From assembly GCA_007134805.1 (NCBI GenBank), contig SLKB01000008.1, positions 1-5,468 on the forward strand: 5,468 nt of DNA, given 5' to 3'. Position 1 is the first letter of the stretch; every line of letters starts with the position of its first letter. The notes beneath the pieces are model-generated. The model ran no database searches, had not been told where the DNA came from, and worked only from the letters and a program-made list of their open reading frames with translations. A program made the translations under genes and the position numbers. This stretch comes from Paracoccaceae bacterium. GTDB taxonomy: Bacteria > Pseudomonadota > Alphaproteobacteria > Rhodobacterales > Rhodobacteraceae. Below, piece after piece: positions 1-5,288 of the stretch.

Positions 1-45
1 ACGGCCATCGACGAAGGAAACATCTATCGCATTGCCCCGAACTGA
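1..45 (+). CDS. C-terminal end of an unrecognised protein (partial)
   Basis: The window opens inside a plus-strand reading frame that encodes TAIDEGNIYRIAPN and stops at TGA (43-45). Only 14 residues are visible, which is too few to assign a family. The reading as a gene end rests on the hairpin that follows 6 bases after the stop (52-82) and on the same orientation as the next two genes. It could also be a chance open frame at the window edge. Confidence 0.5.
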   Translation, partial: TAIDEGNIYRIAPN

Positions 46-51
46 TAGACT

Positions 52-82
52 AGGCTGGGCCGGCCCCGCGCTGGCCCAGCCT
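52..82 (+). terminator. GC-rich hairpin after the partial gene, probable terminator
   Basis: A perfect 10-bp inverted repeat, AGGCTGGGCC (52-61) and GGCCCAGCCT (73-82), encloses an 11-base loop (62-72). It begins 6 bases after the TGA at 43-45. The 3' side reads TTCCTG and lacks a true U-run, so it is an intrinsic-like terminator of uncertain strength. Its position and perfect stem are the main support. Confidence 0.6.
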
Positions 83-122
83 TCCTGAAACAGGCCCGTC
101 TCACTGGCCCGCGCACTGCGGC

Positions 123-176
123 TTGAAAAATCTTGAGAAAATGGGCGATTCTGCGCTATCTATCAATGTTAATCAA
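123..176 (+). promoter_or_regulatory. AT-rich island, possible promoter of the lipoprotein gene
   Basis: Within the 250-base gap between the partial gene and the lipoprotein start, this is the only AT-rich stretch. It holds TTGAAA (123-128), TTGAGA (133-138), TATCTA (157-162) and TATCAA (161-166). TTGAGA and TATCTA are 18 bases apart, but the -10 match is only 3 of 6. ATCAA occurs twice one helical turn apart (162-166 and 172-176), which could be an activator or repressor contact. This is a location guess rather than a mapped promoter. The remainder of the gap (177-284) shows nothing I can name. Confidence 0.28.
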
Positions 177-295
177 ACGAGGCTCTGCGCGCATGTCGTG
201 CAAGCGCAAGTCAAAGGTGCGGGTCTGGAGCACACCCGACACGAACGTGAGCGCATCGCGGGTCTGCGCCGTGCTCAAGGAAACAGGAGCACCCG

Positions 296-877
296 ATGTC
301 CGATGTCACCTCTCGCCGAATGGTTCTGCTTGGCCTGAGCGCTGTTGCGCTCGTCGGTTGCGCACCACAACGAGCCGCGAACCCCCTGCCCCGTGCGCGT
401 CGCGCGACCTTGCGGATTGCCGAGTTCGAAGTGGAAACAGGGGGTGCCGCCTTCGAGAGCACCCAAGCCTCAAATCGTGCAAGTGCGCTCGGACCTGATC
501 TGCGCGGCGCGTTGCGGCGCGAATTCTCGGACCGCATGGCACCCGATGGGGTGCGCGTGGTGATCGAGGTTTCGCGCTTCAATGTCGCGGGCGGAACGGC
601 GACGGCCTTCGGGCGCGACCAATCCCGGCTGCAGGGGGCGGTGCGCGTGCTCGAAACCGATGGGAGCCTGCTCGCGACATACACGATCATCGCGGTTGCC
701 GGGGCGGCGCGCGAGTCGCGCACTGGCGCACTGGTCGGCGCAGCAACTGGCACCGCCGAGGGTTTCTATCGCGATCTGCTCGGTCAATTCGCCCGCCAGA
801 CCCGCGACGAGATGCTCGGCGCTGGCCTGCCGGGTGCGCGCACTGTGCGCCGCCTTGGCGGCGCATTGGGGAACTGA
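296..877 (+). CDS. Putative lipoprotein of unknown function
   Basis: 193 residues. An N-terminal basic stretch (SRR, residues 6-8) is followed by a hydrophobic segment and a lipobox LVGC with the acceptor at Cys22. The product is therefore predicted to be exported, cleaved before Cys22 and lipid-anchored facing the periplasm. SRRMVL (6-11) loosely resembles a twin-arginine motif, so Tat export is possible, although Sec is the default for such proteins. The mature part is one small soluble domain with no further membrane segment. It has a strand-rich look (VRVVIEVSRF near 86-95, then AVRVLETDGSLLATYTI near 114-130), a glycine/alanine-rich turn (near 144-152) and a helical tail rich in Arg. I do not recognise a named family. 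The start is supported by AGGAG (285-289), 6 bases upstream. It is followed by a 139-base gap before the next gene. Confidence 0.8.
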   Translation: MSDVTSRRMVLLGLSAVALVGCAPQRAANPLPRARRATLRIAEFEVETGGAAFESTQASNRASALGPDLRGALRREFSDRMAPDGVRVVIEVSRFNVAGGTATAFGRDQSRLQGAVRVLETDGSLLATYTIIAVAGAARESRTGALVGAATGTAEGFYRDLLGQFARQTRDEMLGAGLPGARTVRRLGGALGN

Positions 878-919
878 CCCCCCCGGCGAGCGCACGGGTT
901 GCGCAAACATATGCACAGG

Positions 920-938
920 GCGCAAGCCGGTCTTGCGC
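920..938 (+). terminator. Short hairpin downstream of the lipoprotein gene
   Basis: A perfect 7-bp stem, GCGCAAG (920-926) and CTTGCGC (932-938), encloses the loop CCGGT. It lies 43 bases after the lipoprotein stop and 79 bases before the DUF1127-like start. There is no clean T-run after it (GTCTGTCG), so it may be a weak terminator, an mRNA 3' stabiliser, or a leader structure of the next gene. Confidence 0.4.
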
Positions 939-1016
939 GTCTGTCGCTTGTTCTGCACCGCAGCAAGGCCCATTCTCTGCTCGACTGAAAACACCAATGT
1001 CCGAAAGGAGCAGACC

Positions 1017-1181
1017 ATGAGCACGCTACTGACTCACATCCAGGATCGCCTTCGCAAACGCGCCGCATATGAGCGTACGCGGAGGGAACTTGCAAATATG
1101 CCCCTCGAGGTGGCTATCGACCTCGACATCTACAAGCCGGATGCCGACAAGATCGCTGCAGATGTCGTCTACGGGCGCTGA
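1017..1181 (+). CDS. Small DUF1127-like (YjiS-like) protein
   Basis: 54 residues. The start ATG is set by a strong AAAGGAG (1004-1010), 6 bases upstream; the longer frame to the left lacks this. The N-terminal half is strongly basic (RLRKR at 11-15, YERTRRE at 18-24). The C-terminal half carries a DUF1127-style pattern: REL (23-25), then an acidic VAIDLDIY (32-39), PDADKIA (41-47) and an aromatic/basic end (VVYGR). This is a variant of the usual REL-x-DIGL layout of these 45-70 residue proteins, so the family call is by pattern only. One member of the family (CcaF1 of Rhodobacter sphaeroides) is reported to bind RNA; whether this one does is inference. The gene appears monocistronic, with its own 139-base upstream gap, and its stop lies 3 bases from the coaD stop on the other strand. 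Confidence 0.75.
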   Translation: MSTLLTHIQDRLRKRAAYERTRRELANMPLEVAIDLDIYKPDADKIAADVVYGR

Positions 1182-1184
1182 GGC

Positions 1185-1676
1185 TCAGCCGAGCTTATCG
1201 TTCAGCGCCTTCAGGATCGGAGGCGATACGAATTTCGACACATCGCCTCCGAGCCGCGCAATTTCCTTAACCAGTTTCGACGCGATCGCCTGATGCCGCG
1301 CCTCGGCCATCAGGAACACTGTCTCGATACTGTCATCCATCGCACGGTTCATGCCGACCATCTGGAACTCGTATTCGAAATCGGTCACCGCGCGCAATCC
1401 GCGGATGATCAGCGAAGCACCAACATCGCGGGCACAATCGATCAACAGATTCTCGAACGGATGCGCGATGATCTCTACCCCGTTGCGGATGTTGAGATCG
1501 ACCACCTCAGCTTCGATCATAGCGACCCGTTCTTCCAGTGAAAAAAGCGGGCCCTTGTCGCGGTTGATTGCGACACCGATAACCAACCGATCGACCAAGT
1601 GCGTCGCGCGGGTAATGATGTCACGGTGCCCGTGCGTCAAAGGGTCGAAAGTTCCAGGGTAAAGCCCGATGCGCAT
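1185..1676 (-). CDS. coaD: Phosphopantetheine adenylyltransferase
   Basis: 163 residues, the usual bacterial length. The cytoplasmic enzyme adenylates 4'-phosphopantetheine with ATP to give dephospho-CoA and pyrophosphate, the penultimate step of coenzyme A synthesis. Nucleotidyltransferase signatures are intact: YPGTFDP (6-12) followed by the TxGH motif T14-H15-G16-H17, the phosphate-contacting Lys41 (NRDKG), the RGLRAVTDFEYE block (92-103), and the C-terminal ASKLVKE (132-138), equivalent to SSxxVKE. The ATG at 1676-1674 is preceded by GGAAGGGGA (1690-1682) with 5 bases spacing. It is the last of four co-oriented minus-strand genes, 77 bases after the CBS-pair gene, and it ends tail to tail with the DUF1127-like gene. 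No key residue is missing. Confidence 0.97.
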   Translation of the reverse strand: MRIGLYPGTFDPLTHGHRDIITRATHLVDRLVIGVAINRDKGPLFSLEERVAMIEAEVVDLNIRNGVEIIAHPFENLLIDCARDVGASLIIRGLRAVTDFEYEFQMVGMNRAMDDSIETVFLMAEARHQAIASKLVKEIARLGGDVSKFVSPPILKALNDKLG

Positions 1677-1706
1677 GCATGTCCCCTTCCGTCAGTTTTC
1701 GGAATA

Positions 1707-1721
1707 CGCAACAATATTGCG
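1707..1721. repeat. Short dyad between the CBS-pair gene and coaD
   Basis: CGCAA (1707-1711) and TTGCG (1717-1721) form a perfect 5-bp inverted repeat around an AT-rich CAATA centre, 31 bases upstream of the coaD start. A second small stem, CTGCG-CGG-CGCAG (1740-1752), sits directly after the CBS stop. Either could be a weak terminator or a protein site; neither has a T-run. Repeats this short occur by chance in GC-rich DNA. Confidence 0.25.
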
Positions 1722-1753
1722 CGGGAAGATGCAAGGTCTCTGCGCGGCGCAGG

Positions 1754-2188
1754 TCAGTAGCCCATGATCATGCCTGTGAGCGCATCCTTCTCGAGTTGCA
1801 ATTCCGACATCCGCGCGGCAACCACATCCCCGATCGAAATCAGCGCGATCATCTGACCGTCCTGCATGACCGGCAGATGTCGAAAGCGTTTCTGCGTCAT
1901 GGTCTGCAAGACAAGATCGGCACTGTCATCGGGCTTGCACCCAAACACGTTGCGCGTCATCAGGTCGTCGACCTTGGTACCAAGGCACTCGGCCCCGCGC
2001 CGACCCAATTCCCGTACGATATCGCGCTCTGACAGGATGCCGGCGACCTTTGCACCATCGGGCGAGACCACGACAGCCCCGATCCGCTTCTCGGACAGGA
2101 GCTTGGCCGCGTCCTCGATTGAACTGCCTGGCTTGACTGTGACAACCCCGCCCTGGGCCTTGCTGCGGATAATCTGTTCGACCAGCAT
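1754..2188 (-). CDS. CBS-domain pair protein, putative adenylate-sensing regulator
   Basis: 144 residues made almost entirely of two tandem CBS domains (about 8-66 and 73-130). Each domain ends in the typical nucleotide-contact pattern: GILSERD (Gly50, Ser53, Asp56) and ALISIGD (Ser118, Asp121). No catalytic or membrane domain is attached, so it is a stand-alone cytosolic Bateman module of the kind that binds AMP, ATP or related adenosyl ligands and modulates a partner. The partner cannot be read from the sequence. The start is placed at the ATG at 2188-2186, not 18 codons upstream, because an excellent AGGAGGAG (2204-2197) lies 8 bases before it. The extra upstream residues (MSPSGRGCVS...) are not domain-like. 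It lies 88 bases after the PLP-enzyme gene and 77 before coaD. CoA and adenylate energy status are a conceivable link, but that is speculation. Confidence 0.92.
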   Translation of the reverse strand: MLVEQIIRSKAQGGVVTVKPGSSIEDAAKLLSEKRIGAVVVSPDGAKVAGILSERDIVRELGRRGAECLGTKVDDLMTRNVFGCKPDDSADLVLQTMTQKRFRHLPVMQDGQMIALISIGDVVAARMSELQLEKDALTGMIMGY

Positions 2189-2196
2189 GGGTGTGT

Positions 2197-2204
2197 CTCC
2201 TCCT
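2197..2204 (-). promoter_or_regulatory. Shine-Dalgarno deciding the CBS-pair gene start
   Basis: On the minus strand this reads AGGAGGAG, 8 bases before the ATG at 2188. It is close to the ideal anti-16S match. It lies inside the longer open frame and so argues for the 144-residue product over the 162-residue one. Confidence 0.8.
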
Positions 2205-2264
2205 CTGCAATCGCTGACGCAACCACGTCCGCTTGGGCTCAAGGTCTGCCAGCGAGGCTGGGGC

Positions 2265-2275
2265 TGTCAAGTCAA
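2265..2275 (-). promoter_or_regulatory. Possible -35 element upstream of the CBS-pair gene
   Basis: Minus-strand TTGACTTGACA contains two overlapping -35-like hexamers, TTGACT (2275-2270) and the perfect consensus TTGACA (2270-2265). They lie just past the PLP-enzyme stop and 77 bases before the CBS-pair start. No good -10 is visible at 16-18 bases (AGACCT at 17). A small dyad, CCAGC-GAG-GCTGG (2249-2261), falls in the would-be spacer. The element suggests the CBS gene may have its own promoter, but the evidence is thin. Confidence 0.25.
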
Positions 2276-2276
2276 A

Positions 2277-3461
2277 TCAGGCGTCAGACTGGCTTTGTAC
2301 GATCGCGGTTTCGAACTCACGGCACAACAGCGCAATATCCTCGACCCCGACCGAGACCCGGAAGAAGCCTTCCGAGATGCCCAGCGCGGCGCGCGCCTCG
2401 GGGGTAAGGCCGCGATGCGATGAGCTTGCCGGGTGCGACAGCGTCGTCGCGACATCTCCAAGCGTCGGTGCGAAGGGGATATTGGGCGCTGCGCGTGTGA
2501 GGCGGTTCGCCGCCGCGCGCCCGCCTTCGATCTCGAAGCTGACCATGTGACCGCCGCGCGCCCCAAGCATTGCCGCGGCACGATTATGGTCCGGGTGGTC
2601 TGTGCGCGTCGGGTAAAGGACGCGCCTGACACCGGGCAGCGTGGCAAGATGCGCGGCCAGGGTGGCCGCGTTCGCCTCGGCCCGGTCATAGCGCAGCTCG
2701 AAAGTGTAGAGCCCACGCTCAGCCAGCCAGCAATCGAAGGGGCTCGGCGTCATCCCAGTTGTCACTGCAAAATCATAGATCGCACGTCGCAGCTCCGGCT
2801 CTCTGGCCGCGACATAGCCCAGCGTCGCATCCGAATGCCCGGCGAGGATCTTGGTGACCGAGTGGAGGACGATATCGGCGCCGAGATCGAACGGCCTCAG
2901 CCCGCGCGGTGTGGTGAAAGTGTTGTCGATCGCAACAAGGATCCCGCGCGCCTTTGCCAGGCGCATGATCCCCGAAAGATCGGCCACCCGCAGTGTCGGG
3001 TTCGAGACGACCTCGAGAAGGATCAACCGGGTTTCCGGCTGGAGGGCGGCCTCAACAGCAGCGCAATCCGTCGGATCGGCAAAGGACGTCCGGATCCCGA
3101 GGCGTGGAAGGTCATCCCGCATCATCCGCAGGGACCGGCCGTAAAGCTGATCACCCCCCAGCACGTGATCACCCGCGCGCATCAGTCCTATTAGCACGGC
3201 GCTGACCGCCGCCATCCCCGAGGCCAGCACCATGCCCCCCGCGACGCCTTCCATCCCGTCGATCTTCTGCGCCAGCACGGTCGCATTGGGATGCCCTTCC
3301 CGCGCATAGGTATAGCCGGACAGCGCGCCGGTGTATTGCGCATCGAGCGTATCGGGATCGGGCGAAGCATAGACGACCGATGGCTGGATCGGGGTGACGA
3401 CCGGGCGCGAGGCGCTCTCTGGCCAGGGGGTGCGACGGATCAGGGAGGGCATGTCGTCCAT
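2277..3461 (-). CDS. Cys/Met-metabolism PLP-dependent enzyme (cystathionine lyase/synthase family)
   Basis: 394 residues from the chosen ATG, normal for the family. This fold-type I PLP enzyme acts on sulfur-containing or gamma-substituted amino acids; which reaction (beta-lyase, gamma-lyase or gamma-synthase) cannot be read safely. Visible landmarks: YAR (52-54, the Arg donated to the neighbouring subunit's PLP phosphate), SGMAA (81-85), LYGRS with the PLP-stacking Tyr107, SNP (153-155), DNTFTTP with Asp179 under the pyridine nitrogen, HSVTK with Schiff-base Lys204 followed by GHSD, and FRVSVGVED with the carboxylate-binding Arg368. SHPASSSH replaces the more usual HPAxxTH. The start at 3461 is preceded by AAAGG (3476-3472, spacing 10). 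An ATG at 3509 would add 16 residues with no domain character, and one at 3452 would remove three. It lies 167 bases after dgt and 88 before the CBS-pair gene. Confidence 0.88.
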   Translation of the reverse strand: MDDMPSLIRRTPWPESASRPVVTPIQPSVVYASPDPDTLDAQYTGALSGYTYAREGHPNATVLAQKIDGMEGVAGGMVLASGMAAVSAVLIGLMRAGDHVLGGDQLYGRSLRMMRDDLPRLGIRTSFADPTDCAAVEAALQPETRLILLEVVSNPTLRVADLSGIMRLAKARGILVAIDNTFTTPRGLRPFDLGADIVLHSVTKILAGHSDATLGYVAAREPELRRAIYDFAVTTGMTPSPFDCWLAERGLYTFELRYDRAEANAATLAAHLATLPGVRRVLYPTRTDHPDHNRAAAMLGARGGHMVSFEIEGGRAAANRLTRAAPNIPFAPTLGDVATTLSHPASSSHRGLTPEARAALGISEGFFRVSVGVEDIALLCREFETAIVQSQSDA

Positions 3462-3471
3462 TGCGCAATGG
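3458..3471. repeat. 14-bp perfect palindrome over the PLP-enzyme start codon
   Basis: CCATTGCGCAATGG reads identically on both strands and is centred between 3464 and 3465. It includes the ATG of the PLP enzyme (3461-3459) and the bases just upstream. It could be an operator. In the mRNA it could form a small stem (CCATT/AATGG) that occludes the start codon. Its TTGCGCAA core is found once more in the window, at 899-906. Confidence 0.5.
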
Positions 3472-3549
3472 CCTTTCTCTTGGAACGCATCACCGCCACT
3501 TCTGCGCAACTCGTCCTCTCAAGGCAAGAGCCTGTGCCTGTTCGGGACC

Positions 3550-3615
3550 CGGGCGGCCTGCCCGCCCCGCCGCGCCGCGCAGGGCCCCCTCGATGGGGGC
3601 CAAGCGCCCCCCCCC
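3550..3615. other. Very GC-rich intergenic segment with hairpins and a C9 run
   Basis: The 167-base gap between dgt and the PLP enzyme contains an almost pure G/C stretch. It holds a perfect 7-bp stem, GGCCCCC (3583-3589) and GGGGGCC (3595-3601), around TCGAT; a 5-bp stem, CGGGC (3550-3554) and GCCCG (3560-3564); and nine C in a row (3607-3615; G9 on the dgt mRNA strand). The 7-bp hairpin begins about 28 bases downstream of the dgt stop and may act in dgt 3'-end formation or mRNA protection. No T-run follows it on the minus strand, so a classical intrinsic terminator is not shown. Confidence 0.5.
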
Positions 3616-3628
3616 GCCCTGAATCGCC

Positions 3629-4822
3629 TCAGGTGCGCCACACCGACGCGACCGGGGAACGCTTCAGCAATCGCGCGTGTTCCTGGATGGCAAAGCGGTC
3701 TGTCATGCCGGACACATAATCCGTGATGATGCGCGCAAGTTGGGTCTCGCTGCGCGCCGCTTCGACATCGCGGCGCCACTCGTCCGGCAGCAATTCAGGC
3801 TGCGCCATGAACAGTGCAAACAATTCGCGCACGACGCCCGTGACCTGCGCGCGCATCTTCACGACGCTGGGCGCGCGATACATCCGATGGAACAGGAACT
3901 GTCGGATCACCTTCAACTCGCGAAACAACCGGTCGGAAAAGCGGATGATCTTCAAGCGCAGATCCCGGATATCCTGCGCCGAGGCCAGATTGGCCGGTCC
4001 AAGCCGCGTGCCTGCAACCAGCAACACATCCTCGACCATCACCCCGAAGACCCGACGCAGCGCCTCATGCCTGCGCCGCATCGGCTCCAGCCCCGGATAG
4101 AGCCGGTCCACTTCGGCAAAGGCCGGGCCCGTGATCGGCAATTCCATCAGATCGTCCTCGGTGAACAGCCCGGATCGCAACCCGTCATGCAGATCATGGT
4201 GATTATAGGCGATATCGTCAGCGATCGCGGCCACTTGCGCCTCGGCGCTCGCGTATCCTGCGAGGTGCAGATCGAAGGCTGCATTGCACTCAGCCAGGGC
4301 ATAGGGCAGCGCCGCGCCGCTCAGTGCCCGCCCCTGCGTATCCGTGACGGGACCATTATGCTTTGCGATCCCCTCCAGGGTCTCCCATGTCAGGTTGAGC
4401 CCGTCGAAATCGGCATAATGCCGCTCCAGCCGTGTGACAATCCGCAGCGCTTGGGCGTTGTGATCGAACCCCCCATGCGGGGCCATCAGATCGCACAGGG
4501 CATCCTCGCCCGTATGACCGAAGGGCGGGTGACCCAGATCGTGGGCAAGCGCGATCGCCTCGGCGAGATCGGTGTTCAGCCCGAGGGCACTTGCGAGCGT
4601 GCGCGCGACCTGCGCCACCTCGATGGAATGCGTGAGCCGCGTGCGGTAATAATCGCCCTCATGCTCGATGAACACCTGCGTCTTGTGCTTGAGCCGCCGA
4701 AAGGCCGACGAATGGATGATGCGATCACGATCGCGCTGGAACGGCGAGCGGAAGGTGCTCATCGCCTCTGCATGGAGCCTGCCGCGCGACTGCTCGGGCA
4801 AGGTGGCATAGGGTTTGAGCAT
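3629..4822 (-). CDS. dgt: Deoxyguanosinetriphosphate triphosphohydrolase-like protein
   Basis: 397 residues, typical of the type-2 dGTPase-like HD proteins. Enzymes of this group hydrolyse dNTPs to the deoxynucleoside and tripolyphosphate, trimming cytosolic dNTP pools; the exact nucleotide preference is not readable here. Motifs in order: SRGRLHAE (12-19), FQRDRDRIIHSSAFRRLKHK (28-47), RLTHSIEV with metal ligand His65, AHDLGHPPFGHTGE with the His94-Asp95 pair (93-106), GGFDHNAQ (117-124), LTWETLEGIAKHNGP (144-158) and ADDIAY with Asp202. The HD metal site H...HD...D is thus complete. The start is placed at ATG 4822-4820, because AAGGAG lies 6 bases before it and homologues begin near this point. 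The open frame runs 24 codons further upstream with no domain signal and would run over the presumed promoter region. It is divergent from the erpA-like gene. Confidence 0.94.
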   Translation of the reverse strand: MLKPYATLPEQSRGRLHAEAMSTFRSPFQRDRDRIIHSSAFRRLKHKTQVFIEHEGDYYRTRLTHSIEVAQVARTLASALGLNTDLAEAIALAHDLGHPPFGHTGEDALCDLMAPHGGFDHNAQALRIVTRLERHYADFDGLNLTWETLEGIAKHNGPVTDTQGRALSGAALPYALAECNAAFDLHLAGYASAEAQVAAIADDIAYNHHDLHDGLRSGLFTEDDLMELPITGPAFAEVDRLYPGLEPMRRRHEALRRVFGVMVEDVLLVAGTRLGPANLASAQDIRDLRLKIIRFSDRLFRELKVIRQFLFHRMYRAPSVVKMRAQVTGVVRELFALFMAQPELLPDEWRRDVEAARSETQLARIITDYVSGMTDRFAIQEHARLLKRSPVASVWRT

Positions 4823-4828
4823 CCAGCG

Positions 4829-4834
4829 CTCCTT
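4829..4834 (-). promoter_or_regulatory. Shine-Dalgarno deciding the dgt start
   Basis: Minus-strand AAGGAG ends 6 bases before the ATG at 4822. It supports the 397-residue product over starts further upstream at 4837 or 4894. Confidence 0.8.
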
Positions 4835-4838
4835 CATC

Positions 4839-4867
4839 TTGCCGATCGCCTTGGAGCAGACTATATC
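4839..4867 (+). promoter_or_regulatory. Candidate promoter of the erpA-like gene
   Basis: TTGCCG (4839-4844, 4 of 6 to the -35 consensus) and TATATC (4862-4867, 4 of 6 to the -10) are separated by exactly 17 bases, inside the 86-base divergent spacer. Transcription would begin about 35 bases before the ATG at 4909. A second option is TTGGAG (4851-4856) with AGTAAT (4875-4880), 18 bases apart. No Fe-S regulator site (an IscR- or Irr-type dyad) is obvious to me. Confidence 0.4.
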
Positions 4868-4894
4868 AGAGCAAAGTAATCGGAATTGTGACAA
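4860..4894 (-). promoter_or_regulatory. Candidate promoter of the dgt-like gene
   Basis: On the minus strand, TTGTCA (4894-4889, 5 of 6 to the -35 consensus) lies 18 bases from TCTGAT (4870-4865, 4 of 6). It is followed at once by TATAGT (4865-4860, 5 of 6), which lacks a -35 at the usual spacing. The -10 region overlaps that of the opposite promoter candidate, so the two genes may compete for polymerase. Confidence 0.35.
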
Positions 4895-4908
4895 GGGATC
4901 GAGACTGC

Positions 4909-5241
4909 ATGACCCTGACCCTGCCTCCCCGCGTGAGCGAGCGTGCCTTCGCCCGCCTGGCCGAGATCGCCGAAGATGCAGGCGAGGTCAAGGCCTTGCG
5001 CGTGGCTGTTGACGGTGGTGGTTGCTCTGGATTCCAATATGATATCCGCTTCGACGAGCCAGCCGAGGACGATCTGGTCCTAGCCAGTGGCGCACAGAAG
5101 GTTCTGATCGATCCGGTGTCCCTGCCCTTTCTCGAAAACGCGGTCATCGACTTCTCGGAAGATCTGATCGGCGCGCGCTTCGTGATCGACAATCCGAATG
5201 CCTCCTCCAGTTGCGGCTGCGGGATCAGCTTTTCGATGTAA
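4909..5241 (+). CDS. erpA: ErpA/IscA-type (A-type) iron-sulfur cluster carrier
   Basis: 110 residues, the normal A-type carrier length. These cytosolic proteins receive Fe-S clusters from a scaffold and pass them to apo-enzymes. The three cluster-ligand cysteines are present: Cys39 in GGGCSGFQYD (36-45), and Cys102 and Cys104 in the terminal SSCGCGISFSM. Also typical are DPVSLPFLENAVIDF (68-82) and IGARFVIDNPNASSSCGCG (87-105). The start is the ATG at 4909, with AAGGGA (4893-4898) 10 bases before it. A GTG at 4888 would add seven poorly supported residues. The assignment to ErpA rather than IscA or SufA is from overall wording and its stand-alone setting away from isc/suf genes; the biochemical role is the same class either way. 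It is divergent from dgt and followed by a 108-base gap. Confidence 0.92.
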   Translation: MTLTLPPRVSERAFARLAEIAEDAGEVKALRVAVDGGGCSGFQYDIRFDEPAEDDLVLASGAQKVLIDPVSLPFLENAVIDFSEDLIGARFVIDNPNASSSCGCGISFSM

Positions 5242-5288
5242 ACTTCGGCTAGCAAGCTGCCGATTGAGTGAGGCTCCCTGCGGATCGC

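Noticed and set aside
162..176. ATCAA...ATCAA as an FNR-type site
   Set aside because: FNR boxes are inverted (TTGAT-N4-ATCAA). Here the two ATCAA copies are direct repeats, so the match fails.
211..753. 180-codon minus-strand open frame across the lipoprotein gene
   Set aside because: Low-complexity Arg/Ala/Ser/Pro-rich translation with no motif. The plus-strand frame has a lipobox and a good Shine-Dalgarno sequence.
1182..1190. GGCTCAGCC between the convergent genes as a bidirectional terminator
   Set aside because: It is a DNA palindrome with a one-base centre and cannot form a proper RNA loop. There is no T-run on either side.
2433..3194. 253-codon plus-strand open frame opposite the PLP enzyme
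   Set aside because: Antisense shadow in GC-rich DNA. The minus-strand frame carries all family motifs, while this one has none.
3607..3615. C9 run as a phase-variation switch
   Set aside because: It lies outside any supported reading frame, 3' of dgt, so length changes would not shift a protein. Promoter spacing effects are not supported by nearby -35/-10 elements.
3677..4879. 400-codon open frame on the plus strand opposite dgt
   Set aside because: It is the antisense shadow of a clearly homologous dgt-like gene. Its composition is rich in Arg, His and Gln, it has no recognisable domain, and no ribosome-binding site stands out.
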